Shown in pieces: positions 10,870 to 22,626 of a DNA stretch of 64,000 nucleotides. The DNA is from Blumeriella jaapii (Eukaryota; Ascomycota; Leotiomycetes; Helotiales; Drepanopezizaceae). The notes beneath the pieces were generated by a model. The model was not told the origin of the DNA. It made no database searches and saw nothing but the letters and a program-made list of their open reading frames with translations. Each line of letters starts with the position of its first letter. Position 1 is the stretch's first letter. The stretch is from contig VWND01000073.1 of the NCBI GenBank assembly GCA_009599575.1, positions 992,001-1,056,000 on the forward strand. The letters are read 5' to 3'. Made by a program: the position numbers and the translations under genes.

Positions 10870-12760
10870 TCGAAAAGCCGTTTGCCGTTATATTAATTAT
10901 TTTTTTAATATGCTTAACTTCGAAATCTATAAATCGCATCCAAGCTATTTAATTAATTACGAACGCTTTTAATAAATTATTAGCTTTTTTATTTAATTAA
11001 TCGACAAAAACTTTTGCGTTTATTTCCAAAATAAAATACACGCCGTACAATTCGCTTTTTATTTTCTTTATTATTTTAAAAGCGCTTCGATATTTTCGTT
11101 TAATAATATCGTAGCGTGCTTTCGCGAAAAATTATAAGCCGCTTTCGAATCGTAAAAAATGCTGTTTTTTGTTTTTATCGATTTATTATAATACAGCTTT
11201 TCAACCGAAAATACTAGCGTTTATAGTTAAAATAATTTTTTTTGCGTTTGGGCTGTAATCGATTCGCATAAGCGATAGAACCGATAAAAAATCGATTTTA
11301 AGAATTTTTATAATTTTGCTTTGTTTTTTTTCCCAAACGAAATCGATTTTTTTTTTATCGTGGCGTAAATAAATGCAGCTTTTTAAAAAAAGTTTTTAAT
11401 TTAATTGCGATAATAAATTATAACGCTAATAAAAGCTTTAGCTTCGGTAATATTTTTACACTTTTTTTATTCGCAAATCTTTTTAATTTTTTTTCGTTAA
11501 AAATAGCGGCCAGCGCTGTTAATTATATAACCGACGATATTTATTTCGGATATACAAAATTTTAATCGAGGGCTAATAATAGCTTTAGTTTTTTCGAAAC
11601 AAATTATAATTTTATCGATATTTTAAATATATTTTATTATATAACATCGAACTTTAAAAAAAATCTTTTTATTATTATAATATAATCTAAGGCTTTTTAC
11701 TCCGACGTCGTTAATATAAAACAAAGCAATATCGGAAATGCAAATTATAAAAACTTTATATACGATTTTTACGAATTAAGCGATTGAATTAATAACTTTT
11801 ATAAATATTTTCGTTATACGCAGCAAATCGATTAATATTTAAATTGCTATTATATTTCGAAATCGTAGATTAAATATTAAATAATCGTAGCCGAAAAACA
11901 GATCGAAAAAAAAAACGATTATCAGCTTTGCGAATTCGTTTGAAAATTAATCGACGTTAAATAGCACGTTAGCGTTTCGTATCGTTATTTTGTTTATTTC
12001 GACGATTGCGGTAATAAATTTGTAAATGCTTTTTTTTTTTTTGCAATTATAAATTATTTGTTTTTATATAGGCCGTGGCAGAATTCGAAGATTTTTTGCT
12101 TAATTCGTTTTTTTAACATTTCGACTATTTTATTTTAAAAAGCTTTAAAAACTGAAAAGGTTTTTTTTTGCCAAGCTTCGTAAAATACGGTTTTGATATC
12201 GATATAAAACGTAACGTTAAAGCTGAATTGGCCTATTTCGGTAAAATCGAAAGCTATAGCTTTTTTTCGATTGCGTAGGATTTCGTACAAAACCTTTTTT
12301 TTTTTTAGCAGGAATTGGGTTTCGATTGCTAAATTATCAAATCGTTTTTTTGTAAATCGGCTGTTAGATAATAAATTGAAAAATCGACCGATAATAAGTT
12401 TTTCGAATTCGCTAATAATTAATTAGAATGGTTTTATTGCTTCGTTTTTTTTAAACTAATCGTTTATTTTTTCGGAAATATTTCTATCGGATTCGCTAAA
12501 ATTCACGGATCGTATTTTATTAGCTTTGCGTTTATAAAAAGTGCTGATATTAATATAAAAAAGTAAAATATATAAATCGGGTTTATTTAATACGAAAACG
12601 AAATCTTCGGAACTTTTATTTCCGAGTTAATAGCCAAAAATATTAATATTAGCCAATTTTATTCGCGGTGCTATTTCGATTAATAACGTAAATACTTTTA
12701 GCCGAATATTTTCCAGATTTTATTATAATTTAGCGTTTGTTTTGAAACTAGAATCGGCTA
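10870..12760 (-). pseudogene. pol: Family A reverse transcriptase and RNase H (A1 copy)
   Basis: The RT domain copies element RNA into DNA. Landmarks are the palm box F-Y-I-N-D-V-G-V-K-S at about 11690-11720, where YxDD has become YIND by a RIP-type G-to-A change, and the following R-I-D-Y-S-x-N-A-K-K-I-I-L-T-I-N-A-S RNase H start near 11270. The RNase H end shows W-M-R-F-I-D-F-E-V-K-H-I near 10930. Fungal Gypsies with the unusual xDDVGVK palm box form a recognisable group. A 33-bp palindrome lies at its N-terminal side (12661-12693). Many stops make it non-functional. Confidence 0.75.
12661..12693 (+). repeat. 33-bp palindromic motif upstream of RT (A1)
   Basis: Arms are ATTCGCGGTGCT and AATAACGTAAAT, loop ATTTCGATT. 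It reads F-T-L-L-I-E-I-A-P-R-I on the coding strand. The A2 counterpart is 55834-55866. The A3 counterpart is cut by the LINE at 28262. Confidence 0.85.
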
Positions 12761-12904
12761 TTCGTTTTCCGATAAAACGTCGATTAAAAAAACTTTGTCG
12801 CCGGCGACGATAATTTGATTTTAAAAAAACCGGTTTCAATTTCAAAAAAAAGCTTTTATCTGGCCGTTTTCGGTGTATTTAAAACTAACGAAACTTTTCA
12901 GAAT

Positions 12905-13246
12905 TCAAAGCATTTCAAAAATAATAAAATAAAAGTATTTTTTTATTATTAAAAAGTTTTTATAAATAATAATACTTTTAACGTCGATTTTTATATTCCG
13001 TATAATTTTATTAAATTCAATCGTATTTTTATTAATAATAATATAAATTATTCGCTTATCGGTAATAATCGGGATATTATTAGCTTCGGCTGTTTTCTGG
13101 TTTATATAATTAACTTCGGCTCTATTATCGAATAAAGCGAAAACGGTCGTATTTTTTTTAAGTATTATTTTTATTTTTGGCGCTTTTATAGCCGTATAAA
13201 AGCAGTTTCGTCGTTTTGACTTTTGGATTTTTATAACGAAAACCAA
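12905..13246 (-). pseudogene. pol: Family A aspartic protease (A1 copy)
   Basis: The retropepsin-like domain that would cleave the polyprotein. The active-site region reads F-A-L-F-D-N-R-A-E-V-N-Y-I-N-Q; families usually have D-S/T-G-A here, so the Ser and Gly positions are changed. The flap side, I-P-I-I-T-D-K-R, follows. It is open over about 113 codons, unusually long for this window. The frame seems to shift by one between here and the RT-upstream segment, and A2 has the same relation, so the shift may be a gag-pol style frameshift or an old indel. Confidence 0.65.
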
Positions 13247-13399
13247 AAGACTGATTTCTTCCGAAGATTTTTTTTTATCGGCTAAATTAATTGCGGTGTT
13301 GTAAATTTCTTTTTAATTTTTTTTTAATTTAAAATCGTTTTTTTTTCGAATAATTTTAATTTTTTCGTTTCGTTTTAATATAGGGATTTGTTTGTTAAT

Positions 13400-15813
13400 A
13401 ACTTTGTCGAATTTTTTTTTTATATTAAATAAATCGTTAAATTTCAATTTAATTTTTTGTTTTATGATTTTTTTAATAGCTTCGTCGACGGCTTCGGAGC
13501 TAATATATTTGTCGATTTATTTCTTGCTTCGTATTAATAATAGGCGTTTAAAAGCTGGTACTTTTTAAATAATTTAAATCGGAATATCGGTATCGATATT
13601 TTTTATATCGTCGTTAATTTTTTCTATTATAAGCGTTTTTTTAATAATTTTATCGGTTTTTTTTCGAATTCCAAAATCTTTTTCCTTTTCGATTTTAACG
13701 TTTTTTTTTATACCAGTCGGTTTAGCGAATAAAATAAAAGCATTTTGCTTTTTTGTAATTCGCTGGTTTAATTATGCAGCTATAATATTTGCAAATGCGA
13801 TATTTGCATTAGTAATATATATATTTATTTTTTATTTATATATTTGAATTTTATTTACATTTAGGGTAGAGGTTTTTTTTTTAATTAGTACGCTTTTTAA
13901 AATGTTTTTTTTTTATTAGTAAAAATCGTTTTCGCATTTTTCCTGTTTTTTAAGCAGTCGTTTTATTTCGTACCTTTTATTTTTAAACGAATAATATTTA
14001 ATTAGCTTTGGTTTTCAGCTTTGTTAAAAAAGCTTATTTCCGCTTTCGTCGGTCCGAAGCAGATCGCTTCGTATTTATTAATATAACAGATTTTATTATT
14101 TATATAGAAATTAAATGCTTTGCATTTTAAGCGAATATAAGATTTTTCGCAGTAAATTTTTTTATTATTACAAAATTTATACTTAAAGCCATAAGATCTG
14201 TTTTAATAATTATTTTTATTATTTTAATAGCCGCGATTTTGATTTTCGCGTTGATTTCCTTTTTTCTTTTAATAATCGTTATTATAATTAATGTTTCGCT
14301 GATTTTAATCGTTAACACGGAAAAGTTGCTATTAGGCAGCTATTACTTTTACGATAGCTTGGCGAAGCTAATCGCTTCGCGCATTTTAAAAAAAATAATT
14401 ATTATAAAAACTATTTTAATCGTTTTTATTATCCGAGTTAACGTAAAAAAGTTTCTTTTGCTATTGCATAAGATTTTCGATTTTGCTTTAAAATCTTTGA
14501 ATTTTAATATCGGTAAATTTTAATACGAAAGTTTCGATATTTTTATTAAGCTTTTCCAAGCCTGTAGATTTTGCAAAGCGATTAAATAATATAATAATTA
14601 ATTATTTCTTAGCGATTTCGGTAATTTTTAATAACTGGGTATATTTTTGTATTAAAGTTTTTACGTTTTTTTTGTAAATAAAAAAGAGAGATTTCTTTTG
14701 GTTTATAGCTTCGATAATACGTTCGCTTTGGTTTTATTTAAAAACGAATTTTACAAATTTGGAATATTAATCGAAGGTTTCAAGGTTTTGTTTATTAATT
14801 TTAAAATGCTTAATGGTTTTGTTGCGAATACTGGTTGAAAAGCCAAGTAAAAACAATTTTTTTTATTTAATTTCGCTTAAGACTTTTTTATTAACGAAAA
14901 CGTTAAAAACTTTTATATAAATACGATAATAAATTTTGAGTTTTTTAACTTAGCGAATTATTATAATAAATTGTTTAAAAAAAGCGATAGTATCGCGAAT
15001 TTATTAGCGATCGTGGTTTCGAAATTCCGATTTTAAAACTTTAATTAACTTGCGCCAGTTTCGAGCCTTAATAGCTTTTTATTTATTTATCGATTTAATA
15101 ATATTTTTGGTGGTTGGGTTATAATAGCGAAAAAGTTTATCGAACATTTTAATTTTAGAAACTTCGAAATTTTCGCAGATTTTTTTATATTTCTCGATAA
15201 AATCGGTAACGTTAGCGCTATTAAATAAAAATGCATCAGGGAAGCCAAGAAAGGGCATGCGGCCTCGTATAAAAAAACGGAAAGCGTCGTTGTTTATAAT
15301 ATTAACGAAAGTATTAGTAAGGTTTGAATTAAATAAATAAATGTTTTCTGAAGTTGCAAATTAAAGGTTTTCAGTATAAAAGAAATCGTTTTTAATAAAA
15401 AAGCTATTAAAAAGATTTTTGTATTTTTTAAAAAAATTAAATAATATAAAATTGCGTTCAGATATTTAAGTAACGTATTAAAAAATTTGTTTTTTAATAA
15501 ATTGATTAAATTAATATAATATTATTATATAATCCACGGTTTCGATATTCCGTGGCTCAGGCTAATGCACGTATAATTATTTTCTTATTATTTCTAATAA
15601 AAAGTCGCAAATTGTAATTATTATAATCACAAAGCGTAAAATCAGAAGATTGAGTTTTCGCCAAGCGTTTAACCAAAAAAGATTTAGTTCAGAAGGGCCG
15701 AGCGCAGCGGTCGAAGCGTACAAACCAATATTCGATTTGTTATTTTTAAATAAAAGAGCGATTTTCGAGCTTTGAATTTCGCACGGTTCAGAATTGCCTA
15801 ACCGTAATTTCAA
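13400..15813 (-). pseudogene. gag: Family A gag remnant (A1 copy)
   Basis: The degraded structural gene. The N-terminus is open for 78 codons (15577-15813) with many Leu codons, as expected if Pro codons were turned to Leu by C-to-T changes. The middle is broken by stops. A zinc knuckle remnant lies near 14130-14185 and reads K-F-C-N-N-K-K-x-Y-C-E-K-S, consistent with a Cx2Cx4HxnC finger that has lost residues. An Asn/Arg-rich stretch precedes it. The segment from here to the protease is poorly readable. The start at 15813 uses a non-ATG codon and is only a guess. Confidence 0.5.
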
Positions 15814-16041
15814 ACGTTTTTAAAATGTGTTGCATTTTTATAGTTTAATAACTGTGCGTAAAATAAGAAAAGCTATTAAAGGTTTTTTATATAATGCAGC
15901 TGCGAATAATATTATATAAAAGGTTTTTCAAGCCGTAATGGCGAAATATCGAAATCGACCTTAACTGCGATTTTAAAAGATGCATCGGCGAATATATAAA
16001 AACGAAATACCGAAGTTTGAATTTTTGCGTAAATTATCAAA
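15814..16041. other. A1 5' leader with primer-binding site
   Basis: The untranslated leader between the 5' LTR and gag on the minus strand. Two bases from the LTR lies the primer-site position. In A2 this reads GCGTAAATCACCA on the plus strand (59197-59209), like a tRNA 3' end; in A1 it is RIP-mutated to GCGTAAATTATCA (16027-16039). Confidence 0.55.
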
Positions 16042-16308
16042 TATAAAAGTAGATAGGAAAATCAAATTAATACGGCTATATATCGGTGGGTAGAATAGTT
16101 TAGGAAATCCTTAGAAAAGATTAAAAAAAAGAAAAGAAAAATAAGTAAAGGTATGAATTGGACTGCGTGCTTATAATACTATTTAAGGGGATGCTTTGCT
16201 TTTATATTTGTTGAAGATAGTCAGTGGCAGAGGGTCTCGGAGGGGTCCATGCCTCGATCATAGCTAAAACTATCAACTCCTATTAATACAAGGTATCACC
16301 GTTTTATA
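16042..16308 (-). repeat. A1 5' LTR
   Basis: 267 bp running from TATAAAAGTAG to CCGTTTTATA, aligned with TGTAAAAGTA...CCGTTTTACA in A2. The inner (left) end is RIP-mutated while the outer 100 bp keep unmutated stretches such as GTCAGTGGCAGAGGGTCTCG. It would carry the promoter and polyadenylation signals of the element. Confidence 0.9.
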
Positions 16309-17066
16309 ATATTTTCGTTTTTAAGCAAAAAATCGCGAAGTTTATATCGGGCCTAACGAAAAACGCGATTAAAAACCTAACGCTTACGAAAACAAATTAA
16401 GCTTTTTATTTAATCGATTTAAAAATCAAAAACTTTTTTATTATTTAAAAAAACGTCGAAATTTTTCGCAAAATACTCGGAGCCATCGCCGTACGTATTC
16501 CGGAAAAATAATATAATTACGCGATACAAAACGTTTTAGCTACGATTCCGAAGCTATTCGGCGACGTTTTTTATTGCTTAAAACATATAAAAAACGAAGT
16601 TTTTATTTAAATTAAAATCAAACCGATTAATACGCGTTTTTTCCGATACAAAGCAAACCTAGCTATAAGTAAGCAAACTTAAATTATTTTTTTTTTACAA
16701 CCAATCAAAAGTTTTATTTTTTTCGGCGTTAGCGCCTAAGCCAAGCTTATCGATAAAAAACCGGCTATATTTCGCCACGATTTTAAATACCAAAGCTTTT
16801 GCAATTTATTAATTTGTATTCGATACGCTCGTTGTAATTATTATAGCAACCGAACACAAAACTACGATAGCCCGACTAGTTTTAATTGCAAAACAGCTTT
16901 ATAATACGCGAATTGCTATAAATTATACGCTGCGAATTATTTACGCTGTTTTGCGGCTTTTCGCCGCGTAAACGATAAAATAATACGACTAATCAAAAAA
17001 AAATTAAAAACTGTTCGGCGATTTAAAAAAAGCGGCTTATTCGATCGCGATCACTTTTATTATTAA
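16309..17066 (+). pseudogene. LINE ORF1 (gag-like) C-terminal part
   Basis: A nucleic-acid-binding ORF1 remnant. Near 16690-16770 it reads F-F-x-V-S-A-x-A-K-L-I-D-K-K-P-A, then a Cys/His-rich block at about 16820-16960 with R-C-N-Y-Y-S-N-R-T, F-N-C-K-T-A-L and Y-A-N-C-Y-K-L-Y-A-A-N-Y-L-R-C-F. This matches the repeated CxxC...H...C knuckles of Tad1 ORF1, with several Cys changed to Tyr. The frame ends at TAA 17064-17066, which may itself be a RIP stop because similar low-complexity sequence continues. The N-terminal half is cut off at 16309 by A1. Confidence 0.65.
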
Positions 17067-17700
17067 AGTTTTTATTTTTTTTAAATAATAATAATCCGAT
17101 TTCTAATAACGCGGGCCGAAAAAAAAAAACGCGAAAACGCCGTAACGGCATACGAACGAAAAAAACCACCGCGCTTTTAATTATTATTTTCGCCGCGGCT
17201 ACAACGCTAAACGTAATTTTTTCGGACCGTTTAATTCGAAACTCAGCTTTAAAACAATCGCTAAATATTTAGCATTTTGATCGAAAAACATATTCGATTT
17301 TCGACGATACGGCTTTCGTAGCCTTTTCGCAAAGCACGCTTTTTTTTATTTCGTCAAAAGCAATCCATCCGTTTTTATCGAATCAATTACGAAATAAATT
17401 TTAAATTTTCGCAAACGAATTAAAAAAAATAAATATCGATATTAATACTTTTATTTTTTTTTAATAATAAAACACTTTTACAAATAATACGAAAAATTTC
17501 GCAACCGAAAGCTTAAAACAAATTTTAATATTTGCTAAGCAAACGTTTAAAAAAAATAACCGAAGCATATTACGCTTTTGCATTTATACGATACAAAGCG
17601 TATAAACGTAATTTGCGTATAAAAACTTTAAAACGCTTCGAAAACCAAAACATAAAACCATCCGTTATACGACTTATATATACCGATCGATTTATAAAAC
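17067..17700 (+). other. LINE region between ORF1 knuckles and endonuclease
   Basis: About 630 bp of LINE sequence that I cannot assign to a domain. One frame contains a Ser/Thr-poor remnant such as D-D-T-A-F-V-A-F-S-Q-S-T near 17315 and a short open stretch of 68 codons at 17532-17738 rich in Lys and Arg. It probably holds the ORF1 tail and the ORF2 start, which are adjacent in Tad1 elements. Confidence 0.45.
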
Positions 17701-18711
17701 GAAACCGAAAAGAAAATCTTCGAGCGAATACGTTTTAAAATACTAATTTATATCCGAAAAAGCGCAAAATTCAATTTATAACAACGACGATTAATTAATA
17801 GCAAAAACCTGCTTTGGCTAAACGTAAACATATATTCTATTTTTAACGTATATAAACAAAATCATATTTAACAAATACTAAACTACGTAATATACTTCGA
17901 ATTATTTTTTAATTATATAATAAACGGCGATTTTAATGCTCGATACGACACTTTCGAACCGAAATCGGATATAATAAAAAAAAAAAAAACATTTCGCGAA
18001 TTAAGCCGCTATTTCGGATATAAATTTTATCGGCGCCGCTAACAAATCCATTTATAATAAAAAATACGTTTTAAATCTTATTTTTTCGAACGTATTCAAT
18101 TCGATTATTACGATACGATACGATATATATAACGGCTTAAATTACGAAACTTAAATAACGACCTTTTTAGCAAAAAAAAAATATCCGTAATTTAAATATA
18201 TTACAAAATACCCGATTTAAAATTCGGCAAATTCGCAAATCTAATACGCGTAAAAATCAGCCGACTTACGGATTCCGTTATATTATTAACGTTAAAAAAG
18301 CTAAACGAATACGCGGCTACGCTGGCTCGAATCTTTTAAAAAAGCATTATAACTGCCGGAAAGCCTTTTCAAAAAAGCTTATAAGCTATCTTATAATAAA
18401 TCGACGAATATCAAAAAACCAAAAACAAATATTTGCGAACGCGCAAAATAATATACAACGATAAAATCTTCGAAAAAACCAAGCAATTTTTCGTTATAAT
18501 ACGTAAAGCGAAAAAAAACTATTAACGAAAGTTTATTAACGAAATCGATAATAACGAAAAGCTGTATAAAATAATAAACTAGCACCGAATAACTACGAAC
18601 TTTAAAGCTTTTTTATTAATAATAAACGGCGTTGTAATTAAAAATATTAAAAATAAAACTAATATTTTAAAAAACGAAATATTTGGCCGCTTTTTAGCCA
18701 CCGACGATTTC
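17700..18711 (+). pseudogene. LINE ORF2 endonuclease and linker
   Basis: The apurinic-type endonuclease of ORF2 nicks target DNA to prime reverse transcription. The metal-binding box N-G-D-F-N-A-R-Y-D-T-F-E-P is clear at about 17930-17965, preceded by N-V-N-I-Y-S-I-F-N-V-Y. The following linker to the RT is readable, for example L-I-I-N-G-V-V-I-K-N just after 18610. B1 inserted at its end; the reading resumes after 25148. Confidence 0.75.
18707..18711 (+). repeat. Left target-site duplication of B1 (ATTTC)
   Basis: ATTTC immediately before the B1 LTR. The identical ATTTC follows the other LTR at 25144-25148. Confidence 0.9.
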
Positions 18712-18978
18712 TGTAACGATCTAATCAGTCGGAGGGCTGGGAGATCAGTCAACTGGTCGCCGTGTTCATATGGTATGAAAAACGAGCCTTTGGTTTTGTA
18801 ACAAAAATATTCATTTAGAATCAACAACTGCAAAAGGCAGAAATTACTAAAAAAAAAAAGTCTTATATATATGAATAGTTTCCACAGTTGATAGGAAAAC
18901 CCACTAGGAGACCAAAAAGCTTGCAGCTACACGTGGTTGCTGGGATGACACGAGGGGCCAAAAAAATAAATCGTTATA
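18712..18978 (-). repeat. B1 3' LTR
   Basis: Begins TGTAACGATC and ends AATCGTTATA (the other LTR ends GAGTCGTCACA). The outer left end is almost unmutated (AGTCGGAGGGCTGGGAGATC), the inner right end is RIP-mutated. A purine-rich tract in the coding sense, GGACGGAAAGATAA at 18979-18992, abuts it and fits a polypurine tract priming plus-strand synthesis. Confidence 0.92.
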
Positions 18979-19164
18979 TTATCTTTCCGTCCGAAAAAAG
19001 CGCGCTTTCGAGCTTTTATTTATTGGTACGTTATTATCCAAATAATCGTACGAATCCAAATCTTCGGAATACGCTTTTAGCCAATTTACAAGTTTTGCAA
19101 AAAGACCGGAAAGCTTTTTATGCGCCAAATAAAAGTCGCGCATTTTTAAAAAAGCATATATAAA

Positions 19165-19510
19165 GTCAGACGCGGAATACCACGTGAAATTTTTATTTAA
19201 GCTTATTTAAAAAGCTTTGTATTAAAAGGTTTTCCGCTGCATTCGATATGCGATTAATTTTTCGACTTCGTATTTAAACTTATTAGTTATATTAATAAGT
19301 TTAAAAGCTGGATTAATCTGACCTGAAAGCGCGTCGTCAGCTGTTTTACGCAGTCGATTAGCGTAAAAAACTAGATGTACGTTTATAATATTAAAAAGGT
19401 TTAGCTTAAAAGCGTTATCGAAAATTTTGGTTACAATTTTAAAAGGGCCGTTTGTAGAATTGTCGAATTTGCGAAAAGGCCGGAAGGTCGGAAATGGACG
19501 CATATCGAGC
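19165..19510 (-). pseudogene. pol: B1 integrase C-terminus with chromodomain-like end
   Basis: Open over 93 codons. It reads R-P-F-R-K-F-D-N-S-T-N-G-P-F-K-I-V, then H-L-V-F-Y-A-N-R-L-R-K-T-A-D-D, then K-Y-E-V-E-K-L-I-A-Y-R. The first two blocks are the GPF/Y module of Gypsy integrases; the last matches the start of a chromodomain (YEVEKIL...), which directs such chromoviruses to heterochromatin. That fits its landing in this repeat block. The chromodomain end is broken. A matching plus-strand copy lies at 59590-59900 in B2. Confidence 0.8.
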
Positions 19511-20700
19511 TATACGTAATCGCTAATATCAAAATCGATCGCGCGGCGAAATTTATTCGCGCTTTTTTTTATTTTGTCGTAAGCTTATTAAAAATGCGAT
19601 TTAGCGAAGTTTTAAGCGTCGTAATAGCGGCGAGCGTACGTACGAGCTTCGTTTGCGTTTAGCTTATATAAAAAATTAAAAAAAAGAAAAATATCGAGCT
19701 TCCAGTTTCAATTAATATAAAAAGTATAATCGTATACAATTTTAAAAAATAAAAGGCCATTTAGACTTTCGTAAAAAAGGATTATTTAAGCGAAATCTAT
19801 TATTAAAAAAAATTCGTTTTAATCGTTTTGGTAAAAATTTACGAAAAGTCGAAAGCGTTTTTGCAGATATTAATTGTAAATTTCGGTTTGACCGTTGGTT
19901 TCAGAATAAGCGGCTATCGCAAGCTTTAATTGCGTACCGAGTATTTTGTTTAATTCAGACCAAAAAGTAAACTAATACTAAGGGCTACGATCGCTAATAA
20001 TACTTTTTAAAAAGCCAAAATACCTGTATACGTAAAATATATATAATTTAACGAGGTTTCGAACGTCGATATTTTTGTAATAAAAAATCGAAATAGCTTG
20101 CTTGGAAAAACGATTTATTATTACGAACACGTTATCGTAACCGTATTTGTTTTTGTTAAAGCTGCAAAAATCTATTATAATATGTTTTCAAAAATGATTA
20201 AAAACAAAAAAAAGCTGAAAAAGGCCGAGGCGCTTATTTTTTAAAACAAAACTTTTTCGATAAGCATAGCAATTGCGATAATATTGTTTTACGAAATCTA
20301 TTATACCTCGCTAATAATATTAATTCGAAAGCAATTGCGTAGTTTTGCGAGCGTTAAAATAAACGGTAAAAATCTAATCGTATATTTTTCGTATAAAGGC
20401 CAAACGAAAATAATCGACGTTTGGTATTATTAAACGACCGTAATATAACAGCAGATCGCGTTTAAATATATACGAAAACGAAATGTTATTATCGTCGTTT
20501 TCTTTCGTAGCGTTTCGTACAGCTTTCTTTCGAAAAGCCATTAAGCTGCTAGCTATGCGATTAGCGTAAAGAATTTGATTAACGACACGGAATACGGGAA
20601 AAAAATCAGCTATTTCAGCGATAAAAACAGCTGTTTCGAAGGCCGTGGAAAATCGAAGTTTTTTAATTAAAAAACGGTAATCAATCTGATCGGCTCGAAA
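19511..20700 (-). pseudogene. pol: B1 integrase core
   Basis: The RIP-damaged integrase between RNase H and the GPF module. Visible pieces include a region near 19890-19930 reading on the coding strand like A-Y-S-E-T-N-G-Q-T-E, the conserved box before the catalytic Glu, and a following W-K/D-N/x-W-like stretch. Position and neighbours support it more than any single intact motif. B2 carries the same region at 35918-37030. Confidence 0.65.
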
Positions 20701-20739
20701 AAGAATTTGCAGGCGCTAAATGCGTTTAAAAAAGTTTTA

Positions 20740-21140
20740 GCGATCGAATTCGCTCGTACGACGTATTAATACGTTAGCTTAAAAAATTGTGTTTATCTGG
20801 TTTGTACGTAATAAAAAAGTTGTAATCGGCGAAAAGCTCGGCCCAGCGTGCTTATCGAGCGTTTAAGAATTTGAAAATTATAAAATATTTTAAAGCTTTA
20901 TAATTAGTAATTATTTTAATCTGATAAACTAAGCCAGCTAATTTAATACGAAAATTGCTTAGAAATCTTACAATTGCAAATATTTTTTTATCGTATACGA
21001 CGTAATTTAATTTTGCGAAAGCTATAGTTTTGCTAAAATAAACAATTAAAAGCCAATCGTCGCTATAAAATTGCGAAAGCACAAAAGCTATTACGCCGTC
21101 GGAAGCGTTAGTTTTTAATATACAAAAAAGGTTTTGCCTG
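20740..21140 (-). pseudogene. pol: B1 RNase H
   Basis: Open for 76 codons at 20852-21082. It reads Y-F-S-K-T-I-A-F-A-K-L-N-Y-V-V-Y-D-K-K-I-F-A-I-V, then I-I-T-N-Y-K-A-L-K-Y-F. In Gypsy enzymes these are the YFSKTMAPAELNYEIHDKELLAIV and ITDHKALEYF regions; the catalytic Asp of the second is changed to Asn and His to Tyr. RNase H degrades the RNA strand of the hybrid during replication. Confidence 0.8.
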
Positions 21141-21349
21141 TAATATTATAAAACTAGTGTAATAATAAAAGCTAATATAAAAAGGTCGAAACTTTTTTAA
21201 TATTTAAAAATAAAATTAAAAAAAACGTTAATTTTGGTTAAATAAATCAAAAGTTTTGCAATTATATCGTAATTTCGAATAAAACGTCGGTAAAAATTAC
21301 AAAAACCAAAAAAGCTTTATATATTTTTCATAATAATAAAAAACTTTTA

Positions 21350-22190
21350 ATAAACGACCACGAAGACTTTTTTTGAATTTATTTCTAAGCTTTTAATAAA
21401 AATAATAAAACTTAAATAACGGGTCCGAATAACGTTGAATTCAGACTTTCGAATATCGGCCTGTAATTTAGCGTTAGCGAATCTTTAAAGCATTTTGCGA
21501 ACGTATATAACGTATTTAAAAGGTCGGACGAATAAATAAAAATATTATTCAGGTATGCAATGCAAAAATCGTTTAAATAATCGAAAAAAACGTCGTTTAT
21601 ATAACGTTGATAAATTACGGATTTATTAATAAAACTAAAAGGTAGCATTTTGCATTTATAAGCGCCGTAACGCGTACGAAACGTCGTTAGTTTTTTATTG
21701 GCGAAGTCTATTCGAATTTTGTAAAAGGCTTAACGAATATCGAGCTTCGTAAAAATTCGCGCTTCCGAAAAACAAACAAAGGTTTTATCGATAAAAAAAA
21801 AAAAGTAACGATTTTTATAAATAATATTATTAAAAACTCGATAATCGATACAAAAACGCAGTAAACCGTCGGGTTTTTTGGCGAAAAATATTGGAACAGC
21901 GAAAAAAACGGTAAAAAGTTCGATAAAGCTTTTGTTAAAATTATTTTGCAAATAAGTTTTAATAATTTCGAGCTTTAAAATCGATATTTTATATAAAAAA
22001 GTGTATTTCAGCTTTTTCTTATTTATAATAAGCTCGATTTTATAATCGTAAAGCCGGTAAAAAGCTAGCTCGTTATTAGCGGCTTTAAAAAACACGTGTT
22101 CGAAGTTTTTGTATTCCGGAAGAAAAAATTCGAAAAAAGGTTTATTCGAAATTAGCTTTGCTAAGCTGATTAAAAAAGTCGAAATCGATA
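21350..22190 (-). pseudogene. pol: B1 reverse transcriptase
   Basis: The N-terminal part is open at 21730-22095. It reads L-Y-D-Y-K-I-E-L, then F-A-K-K-P-D-G-L-L-R-F-C-I-D-Y-R and I-F-T-K-L-D-I-R. These are standard Gypsy RT boxes, and the first catalytic Asp is kept in KLDIR. The second palm box at 21544-21555 reads Y-L-N-N in place of Y-L-D-D, followed by I-F-I-Y-S, so catalysis is destroyed. B2 shows the same YLNN at 37822-37833. Confidence 0.85.
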
Positions 22191-22538
22191 TTTCGTTGAT
22201 TTTAAAACGTTCGAAAAAATTATGAAATTAAGTTTTAAAAAAAGTGTTATACGTAAAATCGTCTAGTATTTTGTCGATTTCGTACAAAAAGGTTAAAAAC
22301 ATTTCAACTGCTTTTTTTCTGAAAATCAGCTTAAAAGCGTATGCAATAATCTGGCAGATGAAAATTAAATAAGCAGTAGGTTAAGGGACTCGTTTTCGAA
22401 CTAATTGTTTAGGAAGTTCAAAAAAAGGTTTTTTGTTTGAATTATCGATTATATTAAACTAAAAAGCCATCGCGGCGAAGACTTTTCTTCGGTCTTTAAT
22501 ATAACTGTTTTTCGTAAAACGAAGAAGCTGTTTTGACG

Positions 22539-22568
<30 letters not shown>
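22539..22568 (+). repeat. Homopolymer A30 in B1
   Basis: Thirty consecutive A between protease and RT of B1. B2 has 29 A at the homologous place (38812-38840). On the coding strand it is poly-T (poly-Phe). Confidence 0.95.
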
Positions 22569-22570
<2 letters not shown>

Positions 22571-22626
22571 ATAGAAAAAGGATCGTTAGCCTGGAAAAGC
22601 GGTGGTATAATTTTTTATATTATTTT

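Larger units (their letters stand above)
5206..16308 (-). mobile_element. Gypsy family A, copy 1 (A1)
   Basis: This is a large Ty3/Gypsy element coded on the minus strand. The 5' LTR is 16042-16308, the internal part is 5270-16041, and only 64 bp of the 3' LTR remain (5206-5269) because family C inserted there. With a full LTR the element would be about 11.3 kb. On the coding strand the order is gag, protease, RT/RNase H, integrase, then a long extra frame (ORF3). It carries four 33-bp palindromes. Two further copies, A2 and A3, align along it and differ mostly by C/T and G/A transitions. Its right flank is the LINE ORF1, so A1 inserted in the LINE. Confidence 0.9.

Noticed and set aside
14239..14523. 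Membrane-protein-like hydrophobic frames, also at 57374-57694 and 56762-57019
   Set aside because: They are antisense to family A gag. Ile, Leu and Phe richness comes from base composition.
18888..19163. Open frame of 91 codons on the plus strand
   Set aside because: It crosses the edge of the B1 3' LTR and runs antisense to the chromodomain region. No start context or product is plausible.
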